From assembly GCA_001970855.1 (NCBI GenBank), contig LSSN01000655.1, forward strand, positions 1-26,074: a DNA stretch of 26,074 nucleotides, written 5' to 3'. Numbering within the stretch: position 1 is the first letter of the stretch; every line of letters begins with the position of its first letter. Below the pieces are notes generated by a model. It was not told the origin of the DNA. It made no database searches and worked only from the letters and a program-made list of their open reading frames with translations. This DNA comes from Smittium culicis. Its lineage: Eukaryota > Kickxellomycota > Harpellomycetes > Harpellales > Legeriomycetaceae. The position numbers were made by a program, and so were the translations under genes. This document shows, one piece after another, positions 1-11,165 of the stretch.

Positions 1-1144
1 CCCCCCCTGCCATGATTCCCCTTTGGGTATCCCCCAACCCCCCCCCCCCCTCTTGCTTATCTCTAATTTTATACTACTCGATTAATAAATAAAATCACTA
101 ATATCTTCCTATTACTTTTAGATGTTCCCTGTCGCCCTTGCTACAGGAAATACCATGGTTTTAAAACCCTCTGAAAAAGATCCTGGTGCTGCTTTGATGC
201 TCGCTGAACTAGCCATCGAAGCTGGTATTCCAAAGGGTGCACTTAACATCGTTCACGGCACTAAACCAACAGTAGAATTCATGATCAATGACCCTGCAAT
301 CAAAGCCATCTCATTTGTTGGTGGTGATGCTGCTGGAAAGGCTATATATACTGGTGCCACTGCAAACGGAAAACGTGCTCAGTGCAACACCGGTGCCAAA
401 AATCATGGAATTATTTTGCCCGACGCCAACAAAGACCACGCTATCAATGCCCTGGTAGGTGCCGCTTTTGGTGCTGCCGGTCAACGCTGCATGGCCCTCA
501 GTACCGCCGTTTTCGTCGGTGAATCAGCTGAATGGATAGATGAATTGGTCGAAAAAGCTAAATTGCTTAAAGTTGGAAGTGGCTTCAACCCTGATGTCGA
601 TGTTGGCCCAATGATCTCTATTGATGCTCTTAAACGCGCTGAATCTCTTGTTGAGTCTGCTAAAATTGAAGGTGCAAACATCATTCTTGACGGTCGTAAC
701 CCAACAGTCGAAGGCTTCCCTAACGGTAACTTCCTCGCCCCAACTATTATCGATAACGTCACTTCAAATATGCAGTGCTACCAACAAGAAATCTTTGGTC
801 CTGTTCTCGTTATTTTGCGCGCAAATACTCTTCAAGAAGCTATTGATATTGTCAACTCTAATAGGTACGGAAACGGATCTGCAATCTTCACTCAATCCGG
901 TGCAAACGCACGCTTGTTCCAAGAAAATATTGAGTCCGGAAACGTCGGTATCAACGTCCCAATCCCTGTACCCCTTCCTATGTTCAGCTTCACCGGAAAC
1001 AAAGCCTCATTCTTCGGCGACACCAACTTTTATGGAAGATCTGGAATCAATTTCTACACACAACTCAAAACAATCACCAGTTTATGGAGACACGAAGATG
1101 TTCAATCATCTAAACCATCTGTCAACATGCCAACAATGAAATAG
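1..1144 (+). CDS. ALDH6A1: methylmalonate-semialdehyde dehydrogenase (acylating), 3' part
   Basis: CoA-dependent aldehyde dehydrogenase of mitochondrial valine and pyrimidine breakdown. The known family reaction converts methylmalonate semialdehyde, NAD and CoA to propionyl-CoA, CO2 and NADH. Two exons are visible. Bases 1-26 end in codons for PAMIPLW, then comes a 95-nt intron (27-121, GTATCC...TTTTAG, phase 0), then 122-1144. The join gives PLW-MFP, as in the family. The 340 residues of the second exon carry the [10 protein letters not shown] segment, the [10 protein letters not shown] nucleotide-binding turn, and the catalytic Cys at residue 123 (codon 488-490) in GQRCMA. Asn replaces the usual ALDH glutamate in CNTGAKNHG, typical of this CoA-dependent branch. 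The family-typical C-terminus ([22 protein letters not shown]) is complete. Roughly 150-180 N-terminal residues lie off the window. Codons favour C in third position, unlike the next gene. No internal damage is seen. Confidence 0.95.
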
Positions 1145-3610
1145 TTTTGTTTTTTACACTCCCACCTTTTCACCCTTAATTCTTGACCTTTATTACTTTT
1201 ATATTGTTATAAATAAACTTTTTTTTATCTTATTGAGCTCTGATAATGTGACCTCTCCTCTAATTAACCTCGATTTTATTTAAAAAATTTTATTGCTAGA
1301 AAAGAAATTGAATTATTTTTTATTTTTCGAATGGTTATTACAATTTGAATTATTTTAATATGCAAGCGTCCTTGATCCAATGCCATCAAGATACGGAGGA
1401 TCTAGAGTCCCTGAGGGGAAATGGTTGATAATTTATATATATTATTAGCTCTTTTTTATAGTATGTACATTATCAATAGATTCACCGTTTAAAAAAAAAT
1501 AAAATTATACAGCAAGCGAATAAAGCACATAAAAATATAAAAATATATATATATTCAATAAGCATCAATGCAAAAGATATACCATTTAGATCCGCTATAT
1601 ATATACAATAAGATAAGCTCAAAGCCGATGGTATATTAGCGACGGCTAGCATTCTGGTCATAGATTAATTCCTTTTTTTTTTTACAAATTTTTTGCCAAG
1701 TAGGAATGAATTTTTTATATCATATAAATAAAAAAAAAATAAAAAGTAACTTGTCTCAAATTCATCTGAAAACATCCAGCACGAATAATAATAAACCAAA
1801 TAAGGACTGTGGAGATTAAAATTGTTGAATACGCTTTAGTCATTCGCGCATTCTCATTTTATTGCCTAAAAAATTTTATTTTTCCTTAATAATAAAAACC
1901 TGTTCAAGTTATTTCAAGATTATTATTATTATCGTTGATACTAAAAGTAATTGATGATTTAAAAAGTATCGAAATATGCTGGATCGATGACAATACTATA
2001 AATATGTATTAAAGTGAAATATCTAGCTAAATATTAATAGGGTTTTCTTGTGGTATATCAAAGAAAATAAGTGCATATAATATTCCGAATTTTCACATTA
2101 AAAAAAAATCGAAAAAAATTGGTAAAATATGAATACTAAATTTATTTATCTATTTATGATTATACTGACTATTCTTTTTTCATAAAGCTAGCATTAATTT
2201 TACTTGATTTATGTCTATTCCTATAAAAAAAAAAAAAGGCAATTCTTCCTTCTTTGACCAACAAAAAGAAAATTTTTAATAGTGGCTATAAAACTATATT
2301 CTTAATGGGCGCGAAACTTGCAAACAATGTTAATTTTATCTTTGTTTCCAAGTTACAATAATTAATGTCTAGAATAGATACTCAGCCTATAGAAAAAATA
2401 AAAACTAGAGTTTATTTATTTTTTTTTTGTTTGATAGATTACCTTTAACAATCCTTAGACCGTTCTCAAATTATATGTAAACTTTGGTCTGTGAAGTTTA
2501 TGGATGAAGGATCGGAATAAGTAAGATTAGTCAAAAATTAGATACCGATATTTTTTTATTATAAATAAAAGTTATTATCTTACAGGGCATAATAAAAATC
2601 TAAAAATAACTACTATTTTTAAAACATAAAAATTATATGGTATATATTCGATCGTACTATAGGTATGCTTAAAAAAATATTAATCAAAAAATCCACATAT
2701 TACTTGTTTCAAGTAATGATATATATTATAAACTAGCCATAAGCCCAACCTCCGCATCCACAACGTAGAAACGAACTGTTAAGTCTAAAATAAAAAAAAT
2801 AAATAAAGCATCTAATTTTTTTGGCATTCCAAGAAGAAAAAAAACACTATTTCGAAATTATTAAAAAGTTTTTTTTATTTAAATAATAAAAAAAGGTTAC
2901 TGAGTTTATTGAAAGTGACTCTAAATTGCATATTTATATATATATTTTTTTATTTCTGCGATGATACTACTAGCTTTTTTTTTTAATCGGTAAATTTTTA
3001 TATTACAAAAAAAAAAAAAAAAAAAAACTTGTAATAAATAGAAAAAAAAATCATAATGCATATTTTATAAAATTAACAAAAAATACTGTTAGGTCTATAA
3101 AGATTTTATACAAATCTCATATTAATTTAGTTTGAATATGCATTTATAGCATTGCAGTAAATTTGAATAATAATAAAATTTGCAGTAAAAGAATTTATAA
3201 ACGATATTTAAACTTTTTTTGATGTTGATTATACTCAAAGCGAGAGCATAAATACTTTGGATTTTATCCTCATTGAGAATATTCAATTATAATAATTTTT
3301 CGATTATATACACCACTCCATCTCATATTTTTTAAAAGCGTTCCAACATTTGTTTTAGCAGTATAATTTATCTTTTTATTACGTGATTTTGGTTAATAGT
3401 CCTTACATAGTTTATTAGTACCATTGAATCAATCCTGAGCTTCTTTAAAATAATAATTTGAAAAAGCTTATTCCCATTAAATTAAATTTAGTAAAAGTTC
3501 CTTGAGACTAGATATTTTATTTGGGACCATTATAAACCCTATATAGATCAAATTTAATACGCATTGCCAATTCAAAAAAAAAAAAAATCATAACTGTTAG
3601 TAGAAAAAAA
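1145..3610. other. AT-rich intergenic region
   Basis: About 2.5 kb between MMSDH and the 913-residue reading frame. It is dominated by A and T homopolymers, including a run of about 21 A near 3007-3027, and TA repeats. No long reading frame, tRNA or convincing RNA gene was seen. The only locally GC-richer island is at about 1361-1427. A short dyad (ATATACCAT near 1576, ATGGTATAT near 1629) is present. The 3' end must hold the promoter of the next gene, but no clear element stands out. Confidence 0.6.
1212..1217 (+). terminator. candidate poly(A) signal of the MMSDH gene
   Basis: AATAAA lies 68 bp after the TAG stop, in a T-rich stretch. It is the first such hexamer downstream of the gene. 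In so AT-rich a genome the hexamer is common by chance, so position is the main support. Confidence 0.4.
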
Positions 3611-6352
3611 ATGTTTAGGAACCAAAATTCAAATGAAAGATCTTTGAATTGTTTAGAATGTGGTTCTGAGATTTGTCAGCAGCTTGATGAGTCTGCTTTT
3701 AGCGTAACTAGGACGTGTTCGGCGTGTTTAAACCAAACCCCTAGTGGTAGCAACAGCTATCGCCGCAGCCAGCCTAGTGAAATTCCTGAAAGAAATGATG
3801 ATCGTGATGTAGTCCAAAGAAAAATGGCGTTCAATGCGCGCTCTCGAATTGGTAGGTCATCTGAACAAATGGATGACGAAAATGATCAAGATCTAACTGT
3901 AATAACCGGCATCCCTGAAAATAGCGCTACTTCTGCTTTGACTGAAGGCGACTCTGACGAATTTCGTTATGTAGATATTCGGACAAATAGCTCGTCACAA
4001 AACAGCTCAAACCATGATAACCAAATTGTGAATAGCGTTTTACCTGGTGATGGCACTATCAGTAGTCAATATCAGTATATGATTCAAAGGATTGAGTCAA
4101 TCGGAGAAAATAGCATATCTTCTTACGACAGTCAGGTAGGATCAAGTCCTCCTCAAGATTATGATGGGAGTATCAGCTCTAATAGCCCACCTCATCAAGA
4201 TGAAAATACGCCTAATGGTAACAGAGTTGAACATTCAGAGATATATCGGAATCCAGAACAATTTTATAGCTATCAGCGCCGAATATTCAGTTTTGGCGCT
4301 GCTCAAGTAGGGTCTGAACGTATCAGCGAGAATATCAGTAGATCAATTTCCCAAGGAAATTATGTTAGAAGCGTCATTAATAGAATTCGAGATCACGAAT
4401 ATGATGCAGATGCTGAGAGAAGTCGAGATATTTCGGGCACAACAAGTCGAGACGAAAGATCATCACAATCAAGCGAATCTCATTCTGAAGCTAATGAAGA
4501 TCAGATTATACCAAATTATGGCCAGCAGGATATGCAAGTTGAGTTCCCTATTTCTATACTTAGAAGCCTATGTGTATTCTTTTTCAAAAGAAGGAGGCAA
4601 TTGGAATCAGAGGCAAATGGAATATCATACCAGAGCAATTATTTAAGACAATATATGACGCAAAATACACATATGGATGGAAATTCTAATACAGTACCTA
4701 ACATCGGCACAGTAAATACTTTTTCAAATACTATCAGGGATGCCTTTTTTCTATCTTTTCGCGGGTCTAGACCTCTCAGGAATATTCCCTCTAATTTATC
4801 GGATAGTACTGTTATAGGGGATAATAACCACACCTTTCGAGGAAATGGGAATATGGAAGAAACAAGCCCGATGACGAGAACAAATTCTCGATCAAGCATT
4901 AGTGCAGGTCTTTTGAGCTTACAGCGGGGGGCAGTAAATCCGACTCCAAGTCTAGTCGATCGATTAAACTCGACTAGTAGAAATAGTTTTTTCATAGAAA
5001 CAAATAGCAGTAATGGGCTCTTGCTATTAGAGGTACGAGAAGAAAGCTATTTAGAATCGATGCATGGATACTTTGCAAACAAAGCAAGCTGGAGGAATAA
5101 GGCCATATTCATAATAATAGATTTGGAAAGAATCGGCGCACTTTCTGAGCTCATTGATAATCATGAATTTACCATGAAGTTCAGTAGCACTACGAATAAG
5201 GTATTTTTCAAGTCAATAAACGAGCCTATTGTGACGCGATTTGAGGATATAGTGACAAATGTCTACAGAGAATCGCATCTGCGGTATTTGCGCTTTGTGG
5301 ATGATGTAGGGTTATCTGGGGAAATGGATGAATATTACTTTCCGATAATAGATATTTTTCAGCCTAATGGATTGTTTCTTGGACAGCCAACGCAAGGAAA
5401 CTCGTTCTGTTTAACTAGAGAAACGGATGCTATAGTGGAGATTGCGTCTCAGTGCATCTCATTTGAGCTTATAAGACTGGATTTAAAGGTGCCTGATGGA
5501 TTTGTATTTGGCAGCTGTGATGACATTCCTAAAAACATTCTGTATAAGATTTCAACGTATGTTCCAAATAGGACACATGCGGTGGTATCAAATCTTAACT
5601 TGAGAGGAATTAGGCTAGAAAGATTTACAGGCTCAAGCGGTGACAAAGTCATAACAAGCAATAAACTTAGTATCTCTGATGGGGATTTAATCAGACTATT
5701 TCTGACTGACTCAAATATACTGCAATTTTTTTTGAACAAGGGTAAATGTGTAAGTGTGTACATTATTAAAGAGTTTAGGAAACAAATCAGGAGCAGACTT
5801 AACAGGAAAGCCCTTGGACTGGATGAATTAGACTGTGCTTTCCCGAAAGCAAACAAAAAAAGCGTGATAAAAATTTCAATAGGAGATCCAGAGATAAGAG
5901 AAGCTAAAGAAAGTATTTTGGACAAAATATGTTTCGTGGTCAATGGGAACTATATTAATAAGCTCTGTGTTGACAAATTCCTTGTTTTCTTTACTATGAT
6001 CGACATTGAAGATGAGTATTTTAACAGGTTTGACGAAATGACAGACGATCAGCTAGACGATTTGGTTATATCTAACCATACTAATTTACAACACGAGCCT
6101 ATATGCTATGTCAGGCTGGATGAACCCTCTAGCTACCGCCATATATCTCTGTTCACAGACAAGTTGCACTTTAAGCACATCTACATAAAAGTGATATCGA
6201 CCACAGTTTTTGAGCCAACACCTCTTTTAATAAGCAAGTCTAGCAACGTTAACAGGAATAATCTTGTACTTTATGACGAATTGGAAGGGACGGCGGCTAT
6301 GCCCCTGATATTTATTTCGGGGAATAACCTTTCAGACGTCAACTTTTTCTAG
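3611..6352 (+). CDS. unknown 913-residue protein, zinc-ribbon-like N-terminus, Ser/Asn-rich middle
   Basis: I do not recognise this protein. It is one uninterrupted 2742-bp frame, far longer than chance in this AT-rich DNA. ATG follows an A-rich run (aaaaaaaATG), a good fungal start context; the stop is TAG. Residues 14-39 hold C14-x2-C17 and C36-x2-C39, the spacing of a small zinc ribbon. Residues about 45-450 are rich in Ser, Asn, Gln, Asp, Glu and Arg and look disordered, with one basic patch (FFKRRRQLE). Residues about 465-913 have a regular mix of hydrophobic and charged residues, such as AIFIIIDLERIGALSEL, and look folded. No signal peptide or membrane segment is evident. An AATAAA lies at 6478-6483, 126 bp after the stop. 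A zinc-binding adaptor or nuclear protein is possible, but function is not inferable from sequence alone. Existence as a gene is likely; identity is open. Confidence 0.8.
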   Translation: MFRNQNSNERSLNCLECGSEICQQLDESAFSVTRTCSACLNQTPSGSNSYRRSQPSEIPERNDDRDVVQRKMAFNARSRIGRSSEQMDDENDQDLTVITGIPENSATSALTEGDSDEFRYVDIRTNSSSQNSSNHDNQIVNSVLPGDGTISSQYQYMIQRIESIGENSISSYDSQVGSSPPQDYDGSISSNSPPHQDENTPNGNRVEHSEIYRNPEQFYSYQRRIFSFGAAQVGSERISENISRSISQGNYVRSVINRIRDHEYDADAERSRDISGTTSRDERSSQSSESHSEANEDQIIPNYGQQDMQVEFPISILRSLCVFFFKRRRQLESEANGISYQSNYLRQYMTQNTHMDGNSNTVPNIGTVNTFSNTIRDAFFLSFRGSRPLRNIPSNLSDSTVIGDNNHTFRGNGNMEETSPMTRTNSRSSISAGLLSLQRGAVNPTPSLVDRLNSTSRNSFFIETNSSNGLLLLEVREESYLESMHGYFANKASWRNKAIFIIIDLERIGALSELIDNHEFTMKFSSTTNKVFFKSINEPIVTRFEDIVTNVYRESHLRYLRFVDDVGLSGEMDEYYFPIIDIFQPNGLFLGQPTQGNSFCLTRETDAIVEIASQCISFELIRLDLKVPDGFVFGSCDDIPKNILYKISTYVPNRTHAVVSNLNLRGIRLERFTGSSGDKVITSNKLSISDGDLIRLFLTDSNILQFFLNKGKCVSVYIIKEFRKQIRSRLNRKALGLDELDCAFPKANKKSVIKISIGDPEIREAKESILDKICFVVNGNYINKLCVDKFLVFFTMIDIEDEYFNRFDEMTDDQLDDLVISNHTNLQHEPICYVRLDEPSSYRHISLFTDKLHFKHIYIKVISTTVFEPTPLLISKSSNVNRNNLVLYDELEGTAAMPLIFISGNNLSDVNFF

Positions 6353-7335
6353 CATTCCTACTTAATGATTTGCATAAATAGAGTTATAGCCTTGACAATT
6401 TTACTAACTTTTATAAAAGAGATTAACAAAATATTTTAACGCCGCATTTATAATATATAACATTAAATTTACATTTAAATAAAATACTTTTGTTTTGTTT
6501 TGTTTTTGGTTTTGATTTTTTTGTATAAAATAAACCGAATTAATAAAATATAATAATGTTCTCTTTACAATTGTATCTTTTTATTTATTTATTTAAAATA
6601 AAGATTTTTACAAGTTAAAAGCAAAGCTTAGAGTATGAGTATAAATATAAGTGTAGGAGCTGAGTTTTTTTTTTTATCGATATCATACTTGAAGATAACT
6701 GCATGTTGAATTTTTTGCTTACAATATCATATTGGATACTGAATAATTCATCGAATGAAATTATCTTGAACTAAAATAAAGTTTTGGGGAAAATTAAAAG
6801 CTCGACATTCTCCTTGATTCTGCGCGGTATAGGTACTAGCATCTATATTGCAATAGAGTTTAATAGTCGGTTGAAGAACTAATTTCAGGATCTTTTAATA
6901 AAATTTTATATTACTCTTTACTCTAAATTCTAGAAATATAAAAGGTTTAAACTTTTGTATTTCAGCGAAAGAACATCATTTACAGATGTGATTGGCTTAG
7001 AATGTAGCAAATCATGGTGATGAATTTAGTAAATAGATAAAAAACAATTAAATAGTGGGGTTTTATTTGACGATGAGTTAAATAAGCGCGACTAAATTCC
7101 AATGTATAGCCAATTGCATGCCATATTCTTATACAGCTGTTTAGTGAATAATTTTCTGCGAAAAACTGCAAATTTAACTGAAATCGAACTTTTACTTTAA
7201 TCATTTGAATTTGATGCTTTTATTGCTCTGTAATTTTAAAGCGATTATTAGAAAATTCGATGTACTCTTACTCTTACTCTTCAGATACCATTTCAACTCT
7301 ATAATTCGTAGCTATCTTTTATAGGATTAACAAAT
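6353..7335. other. intergenic region upstream of the CCCH zinc-finger gene
   Basis: About 980 bp, AT-rich, with no supported gene. It holds three copies of ACTCTT at 7264-7281, some 55 bp before the ATG of the next gene, and an isolated TTCTAGAA near 6930. The polyadenylation region of the preceding gene falls in its first 130 bp and the promoter of the next in its last few hundred. Confidence 0.5.
7264..7281 (+). repeat. (ACTCTT)3 short tandem repeat
   Basis: Three exact hexamers in the likely promoter or 5' leader of the zinc-finger gene. This pyrimidine-rich repeat may be simple polymorphic sequence; a regulatory role is only a guess. Confidence 0.6.
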
Positions 7336-9698
7336 ATGGTAGTAGATGGTCGGCGCGATTGCTATTTCTTTCAAAATTCAAATTGCTTCAAAGTATGACT
7401 ATTTTATACTTTATTTTATAAGAATGAAAGCTAAAATTTTTGAACTATTTTTGAGAATTAGCCACAATTATCACTCATTTACTCGCGTTTTTTAGAAATA
7501 TTAGCACTAACACTCTTTTTTTTTTATCGCTACTTACCTCTTTCGGATATAGGGAAATACTTGTTCGTTTCGACATTGCCAAGAAGCAAAGAATTCAAAA
7601 ATATTATGTCCCGAATTTTCAATTAATAAAACTTGTACAATAGATGATTGCAAAAAACTACATTCTGCTTTCTCTCCCGGATTTCAGGTAATATAAAATT
7701 AAATTGATTAGAGAATTTTGTTGTTATTTTAAAACATATAAAAGTATCGAATGTTGGCAGTATATACCAAAGTACTTTTCTAAATCAACTATATTACTTT
7801 ATGTTTATTTTAATCAGCTTTTTTTTATATTATAGACATCAAACTCCAAAGGTATAGACAATAATGGCGAAACTTCTTCGATTAGCGATACGTTTTGCTT
7901 TTGGGAAAAGAATGGGGGTTGTTTGCGGACCGATTGCATGAAAAAACATATGACCCCTGAGAAGAAGTATACGAAAGCTTTACATTCACGCGAAAGCTCA
8001 AAAACCAGTATAGAATTAAGTGATGCATTAAACAGCAGTAATTCTACCTCAAATGGAAATACTTTGACTTCAAATATGTTTAGTACCCAAATGATAAATA
8101 ATCCCACAAATATGCTAAAAAACAGTTTTAATACTCCTGATTTGAATAATGGTGGAGTAGATAAGCCTGTCGCAGCCAGCAGCTTTAACTTCAACAGGGC
8201 CTTAATTAGCCCTAGTGAAGATAAATTCAATGTTAATATAGATAAAAATAACAGCTTTACTAAAACAGGATCACATTTACTTGGAAGAGGGAACAACGTT
8301 CAAAATATAATCCAATTAGAAAAAGATAAAAAATTGAGCGATTTAGTATCAGCTAAACTACCTTTGAATTCAGCAGTACCAGACCATTCAATTATGCCGC
8401 ATAACCACATTAAAAATATATTCAACAAGTCAATTCTTGGTAAATCCGGTGCTTCTAATACTGATATGTTTGGTGCTATCTCAAATAAATCAAAAACAAC
8501 TGCGAGTTCCTTAAATATTGGCGCGTTGACAACAGGCGTAGATAAACTTAAAGGAAATGCAAATGCAAATAAACTTAAAGGGATACCGGGTACGCTGCTA
8601 TCGAAAAACAAAAAACTTGGCAACAGTGTGTTATCGGGTATAAACAACAAACGTGGGATTGGACAGCTTATTGATGCATCAAAACCGAGAGTTAAGGCAA
8701 AGAAGCAAGCGGAGAAAGTTGGAGAGATTAAGGTCAAATCGCTTGCTGAGATTCTTGCAGAGAAGAGGGCTAAGAAGGCGCTTGCAAATACTGAGAAGAG
8801 TGTAGCTAGTATGGCTCCTCCTGCTGCTACTGATGCAGCTAAAGCTACAGCTACAGCTTCTATGCCGTTGTGGCAGCAAGGTGCAAGTAAACTATTTAGT
8901 GGCGCACAATCTGAAGTGGCTATGAAATTAGCAGTATCACAGACTCCAAAAACCACAGCTTGTGGTGGTGATAGCAATAATTTAGTATCAGGAATAGTTC
9001 CAAAAATTGATGGGGATGTTAGGAATATGGGAGGAATGCTTACCGACAGCGAAAATTTATCTGGGATTCCGCCAATTACTAGTTTAAACCCAGCAGCTGT
9101 CAGACCAGAGAATCATTCGAGCATTAGTGGGAACAGTTTTGTTAAGAGCGCATCGACATCAAACATGCAAGTAGACAAGAGCAATATAGGTACTATTTTT
9201 TTTCTTTTTATGTGTGAAAGATTGGGTACGATATTAAAACGATTTTTTAATGGGGCTATATAAAAATGAATAGAAAATGAGAAACGAGATTTGGTATTAA
9301 AGAGTTTTATCAAGCTGCAACAATTGGCCAATGAAACGCCGAAAAGAGGTAATTCACAATAATATAAACTTTTTTTATTTTATTTTGTAATTGCTAAAAA
9401 TAAAAACGTGTTTAAATTATGATTTTTTAAAGTAGATTTTGAATTGGGCGCGGGAGCGGGTAGTAGTAGTGGCGGAATTGGTGCTGGTGAGAGAGAAAAA
9501 AAAATTAGGGGAGCAGAGGATGACAGCAGCTTTGGTTTATATTTGGGAGAAAAGCATGCGGTTGTCGATGGAGGAGAGAGGGAGGACCGTAGAGGTTATG
9601 CGGATAAGAAGTGTTTTTCAGAGCTTGGGATTGATTTTGATAAGGAGCTGTATAGTTTGGATAACGACCCAGTTCTTTGGAAGCCGTTAGAGTACTAG
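7336..9698 (+). CDS. ZC3H11A-like protein with three CCCH zinc fingers (five exons)
   Basis: Assembled by eye from splice signals. Exons: 7336-7392, 7553-7687, 7836-9189, 9274-9348, 9436-9698. Introns are 160, 148, 84 and 87 nt, all GT...TAG. Phases are 0, 0, 1, 1 and the frame holds throughout, giving 627 residues. Finger 1 is C9-x7-C17-x5-C23-x3-H27, split by intron 1 after K19. Finger 2 is C38-x8-C47-x4-C52-x3-H56. Finger 3 is C85-x7-C93-x4-C98-x3-H102. The order, the tight link between fingers 1 and 2 (FRHCQEA), and a later VGEIKVKSLAEILAEK motif (about 359-374) match animal ZC3H11A, an mRNA-export (TREX)-associated nuclear protein. A basic stretch precedes that motif. The tail is Gly-rich, then acidic, ending DPVLWKPLEY. 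The middle is Asn/Ser/Lys-rich and probably disordered. A nuclear RNA-binding or mRNA-export role is inferred from the family. The start ATG sits seven codons before the first finger, and no stop interrupts it. Confidence 0.85.
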
Positions 9699-9972
9699 AG
9701 CTTTAATTTTCTAAAAATTATTAGACTTATACATTTCCAAGATAATTTTCTATTTAAACAAAACGCAATTGAATATTTATTTGTAATTTTATTTTTTGAC
9801 TACTAAGGAATTTTTATAATAAATATATGGAGGGGAATAGAGCATGTAAACACAAGAGAGTAGATATGTAAGGAGGAATAGGGAAAGAGAGAATTGGGTG
9901 TAGGGTTTGAGTATTTATGTTGGGGGAGGTGGATAATAGTAAAAATAGAAAAGAGAGAGGGGGAGGGGGAGA
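9699..9972. other. convergent 3' region between the CCCH gene and TOM22
   Basis: 274 bp shared by two convergent genes. The left part is AT-rich, with AATAAA near 9819-9824 as a possible poly(A) signal for the plus-strand gene. The right part (about 9828-9972) is strongly purine-rich on the plus strand, so the TOM22 3' UTR would be C/U-rich. No reading frame is supported. Confidence 0.5.
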
Positions 9973-10422
9973 TTATAGGGATTGTTGTGGGAGGGCAGAG
10001 GTGTTGGGGGCAGCGAACTGTTGTTGCTGTTGTTGTTGTAGCATTTGCTGTTCTTGTTCGTACTGGATCATGACTTGCTCCTTGTCGGATTCGAGCGCGA
10101 GTGGGAAGACGATGAGCAGAGCGGCGGTGGACAAGAACCAGGCGATTTTTCCAGCGATTGTAAAGCCGAGCCCGGCTAAGGCGACGGAGTTAGCAACGGT
10201 GTTTGATATTTTTGAGCGGGTGGAAGCAGGCACGACGTCTTTTAATGCAACAATACGTTCGTAGAGGGACTCGTCAACGAGACTGTCGAAATCGTCATCG
10301 TCATCATCGTCGTTTTCTGAGGAGTTTGCGCTATCGTAGTCGGAATCGCTGAGTGCTTCGGGATCGGTGACGAAGCCATCTTCGGAAACGTAGTCGGGAT
10401 CGAGCTCTTTAATCTGCACCAT
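9973..10422 (-). CDS. TOM22: mitochondrial import receptor subunit Tom22
   Basis: Central receptor and organiser of the TOM complex in the outer mitochondrial membrane. 149 residues, no intron. Residues 1-53 are acidic, with a run of seven Asp at 38-44, as expected for the cytosolic presequence-binding part. Residues 51-80 carry the family signature (LYERIVALKDVVPASTRSKI). One membrane segment spans about 85-109 and keeps the family's Ser-Thr-Ala-Ala...Pro pattern (STAALLIVFPLAL). The last 39 residues would face the intermembrane space and are very Gln-rich, with seven consecutive Gln at 129-135. Fungal Tom22 proteins are usually about 150 residues, so this is complete. ATG is at 10420-10422, after an A-rich leader on the coding strand. 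It is divergent from PEX14 and convergent with the CCCH gene. Confidence 0.93.
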   Translation of the reverse strand: MVQIKELDPDYVSEDGFVTDPEALSDSDYDSANSSENDDDDDDDFDSLVDESLYERIVALKDVVPASTRSKISNTVANSVALAGLGFTIAGKIAWFLSTAALLIVFPLALESDKEQVMIQYEQEQQMLQQQQQQQFAAPNTSALPQQSL

Positions 10423-11165
10423 TTTTTTTTCAATATTCGATGTCTATTATAATATAAATGTACTTGCTAGCAGGAGCTTTAATTTAGAGGCTACAAGTTT
10501 TAACAAAGATTAACTCAAAAAAAATTTTCTACTCTATCTTTTGATCTGATAATTAAAATGTTGAAAAAAAGCTTATTTTTAAAGGTTTGGGTACATTGAT
10601 TAGCCCCAAATAATAGTTTGGAGGTGAATTATTGGAGGCTTATATTTGATCAATTTTGGCCAACCAACCAATGCTGACAATTTAGAATCTGTTGGTTGAA
10701 CATTTCCTCTGCATTATTACATTTATGTACCTATAGCTTTATTTTTTTTAAATGAAGTGTGATTTTTGAGCTGTTTTTGATTAGAGATGAATGATTAAAC
10801 TTGCGTAGAACATACACATATGTGTGTATATTATGTAGTTTGGCGTAATTTTAGTGTAGTAGTTCGCGTAATCTCAAGCGAGTGATTGTGGCCAATGGAT
10901 ATTCCTGTATACAACAAACATGGGCCCTTAATCCTCATCCGCCAATTGATGGTGAATGAATCATTATTGGGCTGGATGGTTGGCCCTGTCGATATTTCTA
11001 AGGTCTTTTTTGAGCTTAGCATGATTGCTGCCCATTAGTCACGTTTTCTTTTTGTTTTTTTTTTTGCATTTTTGTTTTGTTTATATTTGCGCGAAGGGAA
11101 CAAGAGCCGAGTCAAAAGAAGGTTAAGAAGCACTGTGTAAAACTTAATCTGCCTTAATATTTTTG

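Noticed and set aside
481..762. 93-codon minus-strand frame opposite MMSDH
   Set aside because: It is a shadow of the strongly conserved dehydrogenase on the plus strand.
6980..7204. 74-codon minus-strand frame
   Set aside because: It has no recognisable motif, is short in AT-rich DNA, and lies in the promoter region of the CCCH gene.
7530..7537. ACTTACCT, like the 5' end of U1 snRNA
   Set aside because: It lies inside intron 1 of the CCCH gene with no surrounding U1 structure, so it is probably coincidence.
7814..8977. Long minus-strand frames opposite the CCCH gene
   Set aside because: Their composition mirrors the plus-strand Lys/Asn/Ser-rich exon, and they show no motif of their own.
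9190..9263. Apparent C-terminal extension of the zinc-finger exon (TIFFLFMCERLGTILKRFF...)
   Set aside because: It begins with GTACTA, a good donor, and splicing to 9274 restores a frame that continues through two more exons, so this is read-through into intron 3.
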